Assembly (NCBI RefSeq): GCF_019668465.1
Contig: NZ_AP024828.1
Span: 3,844,001-3,908,000 of the forward strand
DNA from: Mycobacterium senriense
Lineage (GTDB): Bacteria; Actinomycetota; Actinomycetes; Mycobacteriales; Mycobacteriaceae
Length of the DNA: 64,000 bases
Direction: 5' to 3'
Of this stretch, positions 50,952 through 59,794 are shown in pieces. The position numbers and the translations under genes are program-made. The notes below the pieces were generated by a model. That model was given only the letters and a program-made list of their open reading frames with translations. It had not been told where the DNA came from and ran no database searches. The number at the start of each line of letters is the position of its first letter. Positions within the stretch are counted from its first letter, which is position 1.

Positions 50952-51968
50952 CTACCCAGACATCTCGATGGTGTTCGCCGCCGCTGAGGGTGGTTTTCCG
51001 GCGCGAACATCGAGGATGCTCTGCGCCGCCGCGAGTTCGATCTGCCGGCGGACGTCGGAAACAGCAGAACCCAGGTGTGGGGTGAGCAATGTGCGGTCGT
51101 GCGCGAGAAGCCCGGGCGGAATGTCGCGGGGTCGGTCTTGATCCGACCTGTCCTCGAAAGCGAAAACGTCGGCCGCATAACCGCCAAGATGGCCGGCTGC
51201 CAACGAGTCGGCGACGGCATTTTCGTCGACGACCGAACCACGGCCCACGTTGACCAGCAGCGCCCCGTCGGGCAACTGCCGCAACGCGTCCGGTCCGATG
51301 AGGTGGCGCGTCCGCGCGGTGAGGGGTGCCGTGAGCACGACGGCGGTGCTGCGATTCAGAAGGGTTTCAAGCGGCACCGCTCGCGCGCCCAACTGCAGTT
51401 CGTCAGCGGCCGGAAGCGAATTAGGGTCGGTGTAAAGCAATTCCGCGTCGAATGCGCGCAGCCGACGAGCAACCGCACGTCCCACCGCCCCCATGCCCAC
51501 GATCCCGACCTGCCTGCCGGCCAATCCGCCGCCATAAAGTTCGGGCCGCCAGCCCCGATGAAGACCCGAGCGGACGTGCCTATCGCCGGCGATGAGGTGG
51601 CGGTCCAACGCGATCAACAGCCCGACCGCAAGATCGGCAGTCGCGCCGGTGAGCAAGTCTTCGACATAGCTGACCCAGATGCCACGCGCCGTGCACGCGT
51701 CGACATCGATGTTGTCGTAGCCCTTGAGCGCACCGGCCACTATCCGCAGCCAGGGACTGTTTTGCAGCAACTGCTCGTCGACGTGGTCCGGCATGAACAC
51801 CACCAGCGCGTCAGCATCGCGGCATCTGCTCAACAATTCGTCTCGGGTGAGGCTGTTCGGTGTCTGATTCGCCGACACCTCGCACGATCGGCCCAACAGG
51901 TCAAGCACCTCGGCGTGAACACGATGGGTGATAACGACCCGAAAGGGCTGTGAGTGAGACGGATTCAT
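50952..51968 (-). CDS. ptxD: NAD-dependent phosphite (phosphonate) dehydrogenase
   Basis: A 338-residue D-2-hydroxyacid dehydrogenase family protein. VITHRVHAEVLDLL, the NQT..SLTR.E.L.RCRDA stretch, FMPDHVDEQLL, ALKGYDNIDVDACTARGIW and GWRPELYGGGL align closely with what I remember of Pseudomonas PtxD. GIVGMGAVG is the NAD-binding loop and YTDPN places Asp where NAD, not NADP, is preferred. Residues corresponding to catalytic Lys (ALKGYDN), Arg (GRGSVVDE), Glu (FEDRSDQDRPR) and His (TPHLGSAV) are all present. The enzyme oxidises phosphite to phosphate with NAD+. The start overlaps the ptxC stop (ATGA), giving the usual length of about 336. Other hydroxyacid substrates are less likely given the transporter genes upstream. 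Confidence 0.88.
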   Translation of the reverse strand: MNPSHSQPFRVVITHRVHAEVLDLLGRSCEVSANQTPNSLTRDELLSRCRDADALVVFMPDHVDEQLLQNSPWLRIVAGALKGYDNIDVDACTARGIWVSYVEDLLTGATADLAVGLLIALDRHLIAGDRHVRSGLHRGWRPELYGGGLAGRQVGIVGMGAVGRAVARRLRAFDAELLYTDPNSLPAADELQLGARAVPLETLLNRSTAVVLTAPLTARTRHLIGPDALRQLPDGALLVNVGRGSVVDENAVADSLAAGHLGGYAADVFAFEDRSDQDRPRDIPPGLLAHDRTLLTPHLGSAVSDVRRQIELAAAQSILDVRAGKPPSAAANTIEMSG

Positions 51969-52804
51969 GCGAATCGCCTTCGTAACCAGCCGCTGAGGCT
52001 GTCCACGATGGTGACTGTCGCCAAGATGACCAGCATGATGGCGCAAACCTGCCTGTACTCCAGCACCCGCAACGCGGCCATCAGTTGGAAGCCAATGCCG
52101 CCGGCTCCAACCAGTCCCAGCACGGTCGAGGCTCGAAAGTTATACTCCCAGCGGTAAATTGACACGTCAGCCAATTGCGGCAGGACTTGCGGCAGAAACC
52201 CGTGCGCGATGACCTGGGCCGGACGCGCTCCCACCGCGCGTGCGGCTTCAACCGGGGCTGGGTTGACATGTTCGATGGCTTCGGCATAGAACTTGCCCAC
52301 CATGCCTACCGAGTGGAGCCCTAGCGCCAGCACCCCGGGCAACGCCCCGAAGCCGACGGCGGCCACGAACACGATCCCCATGATGAGTTCAGGTACCGCG
52401 CGAAGGCCATTCAGCATCGTTCGGGCGACGTGGTAGACCACTGGGTGCGGCGTCGTGTTGCGCGCGGCAGCCAGGCCAAGCGGAAATGACAGCACTATCG
52501 CGATGAAGGTTCCTGCCACGCTCATTGCCACGGTGTCCAGGAGCGGCGCGAGCCAGGAACCGGCGCGGCTGAAGTCGGGGGGCCACATCTCACCGATCAG
52601 CGAGAACAGGGCCGGGACCCCGTCGGTCAGCCGGCGAGCATCCAGAAGTCCGACATAGGCGCAGCAGCCGAGCACGGCCGCAACGACTGCCGCGAAAAAC
52701 AGGATGACGCGGACGCGCCGGCGCTGCTCAAGGCGCACGATTGCCGCATACTCGGTGTTCACGACCTCGGGGTTCAGCCGAGCGCCCCGGGCAGCGACCG
52801 TCAT
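51965..52804 (-). CDS. ptxC: phosphite/phosphonate ABC transporter permease
   Basis: A 279-residue PhnE-type permease. After a basic cytoplasmic start it has a helix (VILFFAAVVAAVLGCCAYVGLL) and then the transporter core: DTVAMSVAGTFIAIVLSFPLGLAAARNT, ELIMGIVFVAAVGFG and GVLALGLHSVGMVGKFYAEAIEH. The coupling-helix EAA-like motif is VEAARAVGARPAQVIAHGFLPQVLP. Its last helices include ASTVLGLVGAGGIGFQL. Family members carry phosphonate, phosphite or related P compounds; the gene order A-B-C-D with ptxD points to phosphite. It overlaps the binding-protein gene by 4 nt (ATGA). Confidence 0.85.
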   Translation of the reverse strand: MTVAARGARLNPEVVNTEYAAIVRLEQRRRVRVILFFAAVVAAVLGCCAYVGLLDARRLTDGVPALFSLIGEMWPPDFSRAGSWLAPLLDTVAMSVAGTFIAIVLSFPLGLAAARNTTPHPVVYHVARTMLNGLRAVPELIMGIVFVAAVGFGALPGVLALGLHSVGMVGKFYAEAIEHVNPAPVEAARAVGARPAQVIAHGFLPQVLPQLADVSIYRWEYNFRASTVLGLVGAGGIGFQLMAALRVLEYRQVCAIMLVILATVTIVDSLSGWLRRRFA

Positions 52805-53682
52805 CGGCTGAGTGAACTGAGGTCGAGCCCGAGCTGGGTGCTCAGCTGCCGGACCGCGTTGTAATCCGCATCGGTCACCGGTGCGAAGGCGACTGCCTTG
52901 AACGGCTTGAGTACCGCGGGATCCTGAAGGCTCCGAAAGGCATTCGTGATGGAGGCCTTCAGCCCCGCGTCCAGGTCGCTTCGCATGGTCCAGGGGTAGT
53001 TCGGGTATGGCTTCGACTCGGCGACTACCCTCACCTTGGCCGGATCGATCGTGCCCTTCTGCACCAAGGTCTGGAAGATCGGTTTGCTGATACCGCCGCC
53101 CGCGGCGTTGCCGTTCTGCACCGCCAAAGCGACCGCGTCGTGAGCGCCGACGAACTGCTCCTGATAGTTCTGCCCGGCTCGCAATCCCTGGTCTGCCAGC
53201 ATCGATTTCGGAATGAGGTGGCTAGAGGTGCTCGCGGGGTCCCCGTAGGCCACCGTTTTGCCCTTCAGGTCGGCAATTGTGTTGATGCCCTGGTTGACAT
53301 TGCCGATCACCAGCGCGTGGTACACCGGCGGCCCGCCGCGCTCCTCGACAACTGCGGCAAAGGGCTCAATGCCGGCATCTTTCGATCTTGCCAGCACATA
53401 GGACAAGGGGCCGAAGTATGCCAGCTCCAGTCGTCCATGCCGCATGGCCTCGATCATCGACGAGTAGTCCGTGGTCACCACCAATTCGATTTGCTTACCG
53501 AGTTTCGATTCCAGGTAATGCTTGAGCGGTTGGTTGTTCTGGATCACCGTGTTGGCATTTTCGTCGGGCAGCAACGCAACTCGCAGCGATGACGGGTTGG
53601 GCGCCGTCTGGCTGTGGGAGCTCCCACAGGCGGCGAGAACGATCGCCAACAGTGCGGTTATCAAGATGCGTGCGGCCTTCAT
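52801..53682 (-). CDS. ptxB: phosphite/phosphonate ABC transporter substrate-binding lipoprotein
   Basis: A 293-residue PhnD-family lipoprotein. The signal peptide ILITALLAIVLAAC ends in a lipobox with Cys19. RVALLPDENANTVIQNN is the N-lobe opening with the conserved D-E-N-A ligand segment, VTTDYSSMIEAMRHGRLELAYFGPLSYVLA is the family signature (Y-x-x-M-I-E...G-x-x-D-x-A-Y-F-G-P), and GKTVAYGDPASTSSHLIPKSML has the S-T-S-S phosphate-type ligand loop. It would capture phosphite or a phosphonate at the membrane and hand it to the permease. It overlaps the ATPase gene by one base. Confidence 0.87.
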   Translation of the reverse strand: MKAARILITALLAIVLAACGSSHSQTAPNPSSLRVALLPDENANTVIQNNQPLKHYLESKLGKQIELVVTTDYSSMIEAMRHGRLELAYFGPLSYVLARSKDAGIEPFAAVVEERGGPPVYHALVIGNVNQGINTIADLKGKTVAYGDPASTSSHLIPKSMLADQGLRAGQNYQEQFVGAHDAVALAVQNGNAAGGGISKPIFQTLVQKGTIDPAKVRVVAESKPYPNYPWTMRSDLDAGLKASITNAFRSLQDPAVLKPFKAVAFAPVTDADYNAVRQLSTQLGLDLSSLSR

Positions 53683-54446
53683 CAGGATTCCTTTGTCGTC
53701 GGAACTGTCGGGGAGTTGTCGGTGTGGCGATAAATCCGGTCGATCTGGGCGGAGTCGATCTGGCGAGGCGGCGCGTCGGCGATCAGGCGGCCGGCGGACA
53801 GGCCGACTATGCGGTCGGCGAAGCGTCGGGCGAGCTCGACCTGATGCAGACTGACCACGGCGGTGATGCCGTCCTGCCGGCAGATTTCGCGCAGCATGCT
53901 CAAGACAACGATCGCGGTTTCCGGGTCGAGGCTGGCCACCGGCTCGTCGGCGAGGACAATGTGGGGTTGCTGGGTCAGCGCGCGGGCGATCCCGACCCGC
54001 TGTTGCTCGCCGCCGCTGAGCCGATCCGCGCGGACCATGGCTTTCGACAACAGTCCGACGCGATCGAGCGCCGCCAGCGCGCGGTACGTTTCAGTGCGGT
54101 TCGCCCGCCAAAATCCCTGCAGGACACTGGTTGACGCGACGCACCCGAGCAGGGCATTGCGCAACGCCGTGTGACGACCGATCAGCTGATGTTGTTGAAA
54201 GATCATGCCGGTACGTCGCCGATGTGCACGAACACTTGAGCTGCTGTTGAGCGGGCCGATGCCGGCCACTTCAATGAATCCGCTGGTGGGGACGACCAAG
54301 TGATTCGTGCACCGCAGCAGAGTCGATTTTCCGGCTCCTGACGGGCCAAGCAAGACCGTGAAGCTGCCCGCTGGGAATCCGATAGTCAGCGGGTGCAGCG
54401 CGATCGTGGCCTCATAACGCACACTCACGTCGTATAGCTGGATCAC
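53682..54446 (-). CDS. ptxA: phosphite/phosphonate ABC transporter ATP-binding protein
   Basis: A 254-residue ABC ATPase. GPSGAGKSTLLRC is Walker A, IFQQHQLIGRHTALRNAL holds the Q loop and the PhnC-type region, DRLSGGEQQRVGIARAL is the ABC signature, IVLADEPVASLDP is Walker B, and AVVSLHQVELA the H loop. The N-V-L-x-G segment typical of PhnC (ALRNALLG) is present. It is the first gene of the four-gene operon; the 269 nt upstream separate it from the divergent F420-dependent oxidoreductase and should hold the promoter, but I recognise no Pho box. Confidence 0.88.
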   Translation of the reverse strand: MIQLYDVSVRYEATIALHPLTIGFPAGSFTVLLGPSGAGKSTLLRCTNHLVVPTSGFIEVAGIGPLNSSSSVRAHRRRTGMIFQQHQLIGRHTALRNALLGCVASTSVLQGFWRANRTETYRALAALDRVGLLSKAMVRADRLSGGEQQRVGIARALTQQPHIVLADEPVASLDPETAIVVLSMLREICRQDGITAVVSLHQVELARRFADRIVGLSAGRLIADAPPRQIDSAQIDRIYRHTDNSPTVPTTKES

Positions 54447-54715
54447 AGTCCTCCAAGACCCCGATCGAGCGCGCGGGTATTGACACCGAACCGGGCGACG
54501 TGCCTACGCTACTCGACGAGTCCGGCCCGAAACACCCTCTTGCCAAAAGACTTTCGAGTGAGCGAGAAGTTAGCATCTGTACGTCGAGAGCCTCGATATT
54601 GTTCATGCAGTGATCGCTTGAGGGTCGGTTGACGTACACCTCTGGACGGTACGCTTCCGCGCCTTTGCGCGGGATACCACGCAGTCGACGCGGGGGGCCG
54701 ACGTACGCTCCCACC

Positions 54716-55738
54716 ATGCATGTCGACGCGATGACGATTCCCCAGCCACTCGGCCAAATCGGTGATCTTGCCCGGCGGACGCAATCCGCCGGGTTCTCCG
54801 GTTTGTTGTTCACCGAGACGGGCCGCACCGCATATTTGAATGCCGCCGTGGCGTCGCAGGCCGCGCCGGATCTGGAATTGTCGACGGGCGTCGCGGTTGC
54901 GTTTCCGCGCAGTCCGTTCGTGACCGCCGCCGCGGCGTGGGAACTGCAGGAGGCCACCAATGGGAAATTCCGGCTGGGCCTGGGCACGCAGGTGCGCACC
55001 CACGTGGTGCGGCGCTACGGCACGGCTTTCGAGCGGCCCGGGCCCCGGCTGCGCGACTACTTGCTCGCCGTGAAGGCGTGCTTCGCGGCGTTTCGCTCGG
55101 GGACCCTGGACCACCACGGCGACTTCTACGATCTCGACTTCATCACCCCACAGTGGAGCCCGGGGCCCATCGACGCTCCGGACCCCAAAGTCGATATCGC
55201 AGCGGTCAATCCGTGGATGCTGCGGATGGCGGGCGAGGTGGCCGACGGTGTTCACGTCCACCCGATCGGCGAACCGGGCTACCTGGCCCGGCACGTGCTG
55301 CCGACGGTCGCCGAAGGCGCGGCCAAAGCGGGCCGTTCACCGTCGGACATCGCGGTCATCGTGCCCGTCATGACCATCGTCGGCGACAGCGACGAAGAGC
55401 GCGACCAGCAGCGCGAGGTCGTGCGCGCCAGCATGGCCTTCTACGGCAGCACACCCAACTATGCATTCATCTGGGACGAGGCGGGTTTCGAGGGCACGAC
55501 CGCCCGGATCCGGGAGAAGCAGAAGGCCGGAGACTACGCCGGGATGGCGGCCCAGGTCAGCGACGAGCACATCGCTCTTTTCGCCACCGAGTCGACCTGG
55601 GACGGGCTGGCCGACGCGCTGACCACGAAATACGCCGGAACGGCAACGCGGTTGGTGATGTACAACTCCGTCGCCGATCAGGAGCGCTTCGAGCGGTACG
55701 GCGAGGTGGCCCGCCGGATACAAGCGGTCAGCGGCTGA
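54716..55738 (+). CDS. LLM-class F420-dependent oxidoreductase (TIGR03617 type)
   Basis: A 340-residue luciferase-like monooxygenase-fold protein. GDLARRTQSAGFSGLLFTETG is the first helix-strand, GVAVAFPRSPFVTAAAAWELQEATNGKFRLGLGTQVRTHVVRRYG is the flavin-binding strand of this class (G-L-G-T-Q), RLRDYLLAVKACFAAF follows, and VADGVHVHPI is the C-terminal barrel strand. Mycobacterial proteins of this type use F420 and mostly have unknown substrates. I chose ATG 54716, where homologous sequence starts. Its stop overlaps the stop of the convergent NRAMP gene by 11 nt. Confidence 0.87.
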   Translation: MHVDAMTIPQPLGQIGDLARRTQSAGFSGLLFTETGRTAYLNAAVASQAAPDLELSTGVAVAFPRSPFVTAAAAWELQEATNGKFRLGLGTQVRTHVVRRYGTAFERPGPRLRDYLLAVKACFAAFRSGTLDHHGDFYDLDFITPQWSPGPIDAPDPKVDIAAVNPWMLRMAGEVADGVHVHPIGEPGYLARHVLPTVAEGAAKAGRSPSDIAVIVPVMTIVGDSDEERDQQREVVRASMAFYGSTPNYAFIWDEAGFEGTTARIREKQKAGDYAGMAAQVSDEHIALFATESTWDGLADALTTKYAGTATRLVMYNSVADQERFERYGEVARRIQAVSG

Positions 55739-57410
55739 GCTGAATGGCCTTGACCACCAACAGCAACGCCCCGACCACCAAATAGGCGCGCAACGCGATC
55801 ATCGCGAGCCGGGTTCCGGGTGACCAGGTCACCGGCTCGAGCAGTGCCAGCGGTGGCATGCGCCAGGTGTTGCGGTCGACGCCGCGCGCCGGAAGTTGAG
55901 GCAGGGGCCGCGACGGCTGCCGGCGAGCCACCCAGCGCAGCACCGGCGCGGCGGCCGCCGCGAGAATGACCAGCGCCAGCGTCAGGTAGCCCGCGACGGC
56001 GAGGACGTTGAGGTCGGGAAACAGGGTGGTAGCCATCAAGATTCCGGACAGCAGCAGCAGGACGCCCACGATCAGCCCGGCGACCCAGTTCAGCCAGGAC
56101 CGATTCACCCACGGCCCCAACACCTCTCGGTCGTTGCACAGGAGCAGCAGAAACACGCTGGCGCTGGGTAGCAAGAGCCCGGCGAGGGCCTGCACGGCGG
56201 TGGTAATCAACCCCAACGGGGCACCCGGGATCAGCACGACGGCCGCGGCCAGCGCCACCATCGCGGTGTAGGACAGGTAGAACTGCTTGGCGTCGGAGAA
56301 GCCACGGTGCAGCGAGTGCTTGAGGCCGAACACGTCTCCGAAGGCGTAACTGGTGGCCAGGGTCACCGCGGCGGCCCCGATGATCGAGGCGTCCATCAGC
56401 ACGATGGCAAAGATCGAACCGAGTATCGGGCGGTGTGCGCCCAGTAGATGCGCTGTGGCGCCGGCGTCGGTGAAGCCGCCAATGGTGTTGGTGGAGCGCG
56501 CCGCCCACTCGCCGGTCATCATCAGCGCAGCGGCGCCGACCACCACCACGAAGGCGCCTAGCACGGTGTCTGCGCGTTCATAGCCCATGAACCGGGGGGT
56601 GATGCGCTTGTCGACGACATTGGACTGCTGGAAAAACAGCTGCCACGGCGCCACGGTGGTGCCGACAATGGCGATGATCAGCAGCACCGCGTCCGAGCTG
56701 ATGCCGCCCGAAATGCTGGGCACCACAAAAGACTTCGCCGCGTGACCCCACTGCGGATTTGACATCAGCAGCATCGGGATCTGCAGCAGCGTGACGGCGA
56801 TGAAGATGAACATGGCCCGCTCCCAGCGTCGGAAGCTGCCGCTGGCCATGATCGCCACCAACGCCACCGCCGAGATCGGTACCACAACGTATTTGGAGAC
56901 GCCGATGTATTCGGCGGCCAGGCTGATGCCGATGAACTCGGTGACGATCGTCAAGAAGTTGAGCAGGAACAGGTCGCCGACCGAAAACCAGCCCCAGCCG
57001 CGGCCGAAACGTTCGTTGATCAGCCGGGCGTGCCCGACCCCCGTGACCGCGCCGAGCCGCACCACCATTTCCTGGTTGACGATCAGCACCGGGATCAGCA
57101 GCAGCAGCACCCACAGCAGCGAGTAGCCGTAGTTCTGGCCTGCCTGGGCGTAGGTGGCCACCCCGCCCGCGTCGTTGTCGCCGACCATCACGATGATGCC
57201 GGGTCCGACGATCGCGAGCAGGGTCAGCAGCCGCGTCCGCCACGTGCGGGCATGCTCGGTTTCCCCGACGCTGATGCGCCCGAACGCACCCTCGATATCA
57301 CCTAGATGCGCGCTGTCCAGCACCGCGGTGCGCCGCGTTGGTGCCGGCTCGGAGCGTTGCGCGTCGACGCCCTGTGCGTCGGCCTGGGTGGTGTTCTCTC
57401 CGGAACTCAC
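55728..57410 (-). CDS. NRAMP family divalent metal transporter
   Basis: A 560-residue NRAMP protein. GPGIIVMVGDNDAGGVATYAQAG holds the helix-1 motif with D-N-D-A-G in place of the common D-P-G-N, so the metal-site Asp is present but the Pro-Gly turn differs. Helix 6 (LIIAIVGTTVAPWQLFFQQSN) has G-T-T-V-A-P-W in place of A-x-x-M-P-H. These two departures mark a distinct NRAMP-related subgroup (NrMT/NRMT-like) that may carry Mg2+ or other ions. Ten to eleven helices are predicted, and the polypeptide is longer than MntH (about 410). The GTG start overlaps the MgtE-N/CBS stop by 4 nt, so the two are made together. Confidence 0.85.
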   Translation of the reverse strand: MSSGENTTQADAQGVDAQRSEPAPTRRTAVLDSAHLGDIEGAFGRISVGETEHARTWRTRLLTLLAIVGPGIIVMVGDNDAGGVATYAQAGQNYGYSLLWVLLLLIPVLIVNQEMVVRLGAVTGVGHARLINERFGRGWGWFSVGDLFLLNFLTIVTEFIGISLAAEYIGVSKYVVVPISAVALVAIMASGSFRRWERAMFIFIAVTLLQIPMLLMSNPQWGHAAKSFVVPSISGGISSDAVLLIIAIVGTTVAPWQLFFQQSNVVDKRITPRFMGYERADTVLGAFVVVVGAAALMMTGEWAARSTNTIGGFTDAGATAHLLGAHRPILGSIFAIVLMDASIIGAAAVTLATSYAFGDVFGLKHSLHRGFSDAKQFYLSYTAMVALAAAVVLIPGAPLGLITTAVQALAGLLLPSASVFLLLLCNDREVLGPWVNRSWLNWVAGLIVGVLLLLSGILMATTLFPDLNVLAVAGYLTLALVILAAAAAPVLRWVARRQPSRPLPQLPARGVDRNTWRMPPLALLEPVTWSPGTRLAMIALRAYLVVGALLLVVKAIQLSR

Positions 57411-58741
57411 TGCGGGGAACTTCCCGTGGGCGGCGTGTCACGGTCGTCGGTGGCGATCTCGCGGATGGGGCGCGGCGCGGGCTCGCGGCGTCGCCAGTCT
57501 TCGGGAATGGTCGCCTCCAGCACGTCGTCGACGGTCACCACCCCGAGTAGGCGGTCCTGCTCGTCGACGACGGGGATGGAGTAGAGGTTGAAATCGGCCA
57601 TCAGCAGCGCGATATCGGTCAAGTCCGCGACGGCGTTCACCCGCACCGGGTCGGAATCCATTAGGGTTTCCAGCTTTTCGGCGGGATCGACCTGCAACAG
57701 GGTGATCACTGAAACCACGCCGTCGAGACGCTTGTCCTCGTCCAGTACGTGTACCTTGATCAGCGCTTCCGGCTGGATGCTGCGCGAGGCGGCAATCAAC
57801 GCCAACGCCTCGCCCGCAGTGGCGGTCGGTGAACATGTCACGGAGTCGACATTCATCAGCCCGCCGGCACTTTCGGGGTTGAACCCCATCAAGGTGATGA
57901 CCTTGGTGCGTTGCGGGGCGGGCATCAGCTCGAGGACACGGCGGCGCCGTGACTGGCGCAGGTCGGCGATCGCGTCTGCGGCGTCGTCGGCGCGCATCCG
58001 GCCCAGCAGCGCGGCGACCTCGCTGTCCGGCATGTCGTCGAGCAGTCGGCTGGCTTTTTCCGGATCCAGCTCTTCGAAGACGTCGGCTTCCAACTCCGGG
58101 TCGCTGTGCACCCGATCGAGGATCTCGCCGCCTTCGGCCTTGTCCGCTTCCTCGAGAAGGTCGGCGATCTCGGCGGCCTTCAGTTCACCGAATCGATCCG
58201 ACAGACGCCGCACGGCGTCGGAGCGCGCGTGGCCGATCAGCGGCTCGAACGCTTTCCAATCGCGGGATGCGTGCCCGCCCGAATGCTTGATCAGCCCGAA
58301 CAATCGTGGGGGACGGCGGGTATCCAGGCGGGTGACCATCCAGCCCTCGCCGGTCTTTTCCAGTTCGACGTCGTAGGCGCGCACCAGCTCGACGGTCGCC
58401 ACGTCAATCAATCGGTGGCCCAGCACATCGGTGCGCAACAGCACCTCGCCCTCGCGGCGTTCGAACCCGCGGAGATCAACCTTGTTCTTGGTCAACAGAA
58501 CTCGGTCGGCCGAGTACTCGTCGATGGATTTGTCGCCGATGAAAACCCGGCGTCCGCCGACCCCGGCCACGATCCCGGCCACCAGCGGATACTCCTCGGC
58601 GCCGCGCAGCCGCACGATCACGTCCTCGACACGCCCCACGGTCTCGCCGGCGCGGGCCAACACGGGGGCGCGCAACAACTGCGAGAGATGGATGACCTGC
58701 TGCCCGGCGCGCCGCTTGGTCGCCTTCTCCGATAGGGCCAT
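57407..58741 (-). CDS. PRC-barrel / MgtE-N / CBS soluble regulatory protein (Rv1232c-like)
   Basis: A 444-residue protein with no membrane helices. A PRC-barrel-like start (HLSQLLRAPVLARAGETVGRVEDVIVRL) is followed by an MgtE N-terminal superhelix (about 190-310: LKAAEIADLLEEADKAEGGEILDRV, EVAALLGRMRADDAADAIADL) and a CBS pair (about 315-430: GLMNVDSVTCSPTATAGEAL; LYSIPVVDEQDRLLGVVTVDDVL). This is the Mg2+-sensing cytoplasmic module of MgtE channels without the channel. The same architecture is known as M. tuberculosis Rv1232c. Coupled translation to the NRAMP gene implies it gates or senses for that transporter. Confidence 0.87.
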   Translation of the reverse strand: MALSEKATKRRAGQQVIHLSQLLRAPVLARAGETVGRVEDVIVRLRGAEEYPLVAGIVAGVGGRRVFIGDKSIDEYSADRVLLTKNKVDLRGFERREGEVLLRTDVLGHRLIDVATVELVRAYDVELEKTGEGWMVTRLDTRRPPRLFGLIKHSGGHASRDWKAFEPLIGHARSDAVRRLSDRFGELKAAEIADLLEEADKAEGGEILDRVHSDPELEADVFEELDPEKASRLLDDMPDSEVAALLGRMRADDAADAIADLRQSRRRRVLELMPAPQRTKVITLMGFNPESAGGLMNVDSVTCSPTATAGEALALIAASRSIQPEALIKVHVLDEDKRLDGVVSVITLLQVDPAEKLETLMDSDPVRVNAVADLTDIALLMADFNLYSIPVVDEQDRLLGVVTVDDVLEATIPEDWRRREPAPRPIREIATDDRDTPPTGSSPQ

Positions 58742-58933
58742 TTTCCCTCCTCAAGGCGGTACGACCGAACCCGCGGCCAAAGTACCCGAATTAGGCGTCG
58801 CGGCGCCATCTACGGCTTGAAATCGATCGTTGGACCGTCTCGGCGGCCAGATCGTACGCTCCTGTTGCCGAGAACGACTACCGCCAATAGGTAAACGGCG
58901 GAAGGCTATTGGGTTTGCCGCGCCCCGATCACA

Positions 58934-59692
58934 CTATTGCTTGTCGACTTTTCCGGCGATCTGGTTGGCGATGCTGACGCCGAGGTCCCCGACGTCCTTG
59001 CGGCACGCGTCGATATCGATGACGACGTTGTTGCGGACGGTCAGCGCGCGCTGGCAGGGCACGGTCACGCTCGGGCCGTTTCCGACAACGGTCAGGGTCA
59101 CCGGAACGCTCAAAACTCCATTGGCCTTGGAGACCTGGCCCACCTTCCACTGAAGCTCCGGTTTGCCGTCGGCGGCGGGGACGGTGTCTTGACGGTTGGC
59201 GCAGGCGGGCCAGCGCTGGGCCGACGTCGTGAAGAACGCGCTCGCCTGCTCGGGGGATGGGAACAGCACCACGACCTGGTATACCTCAGGGCTTTCCAGT
59301 TGGTCTGCCCCCGGGGGCGCCGGCGCCTGGTCGTGATAGCCGTAAACCGCGGTGTTCCCGCTGTCGGCGTACACGGAGGCCAACGCCGCGTGCACGGTGT
59401 ACCGGCATTCAGCGGGGAATGTGTAGTCCTGGCGCTTGAACGGATCTTCCAACAACGTGGTGATTGGTGGATCGCTCGACGTTCCCGTGGCACCCAGCAC
59501 GGTGTCGATGTCACTCGGTGAGAGCATCAGGTCGGGCAACGCGCCCTGCGCCAGGGGAGTCTTCGACGAAGCCGTCGTGGTGGCGGCCGACGACGAAGCG
59601 CTGTCGCCCTTGTTGGCACCGCCGCACCCGGCGACCAGTGTGGCCGCGGCAGCAACGACAACTGCCGCGGTCAGCTGGCTCCTCATGCGCAT
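58934..59692 (-). CDS. PknH-C type sensor domain lipoprotein
   Basis: A 252-residue lipoprotein with signal peptide SQLTAAVVVAAAATLVAGC and lipobox L-V-A-G-C. After a Ser/Thr/Ala-rich linker comes a PknH extracellular sensor-like domain: ALPDLMLSPSDIDTVLGATG, PAECRYTVHAALASVYADSG, VYQVVVLFPSPEQASAFFTTSAQRWPACANR, VPCQRALTVRNNVVIDIDACR. Cys residues fall where family members form two disulfides. It is free-standing, as in LppH/LpqQ-type lipoproteins, so its role as a ligand-binding envelope protein is inferred. ATG 59692 (or 59686) gives the correct signal peptide. Confidence 0.85.
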   Translation of the reverse strand: MRMRSQLTAAVVVAAAATLVAGCGGANKGDSASSSAATTTASSKTPLAQGALPDLMLSPSDIDTVLGATGTSSDPPITTLLEDPFKRQDYTFPAECRYTVHAALASVYADSGNTAVYGYHDQAPAPPGADQLESPEVYQVVVLFPSPEQASAFFTTSAQRWPACANRQDTVPAADGKPELQWKVGQVSKANGVLSVPVTLTVVGNGPSVTVPCQRALTVRNNVVIDIDACRKDVGDLGVSIANQIAGKVDKQ

Positions 59693-59794
59693 GGAGCTTA
59701 CGACAGCGGCACCGCGCCGCACGCGGATTTGCCAGATGTGCGACGCCGATCCCGACGGCACCGCGCACCGCGTCGGCTCGCGGCTGAATTGACC

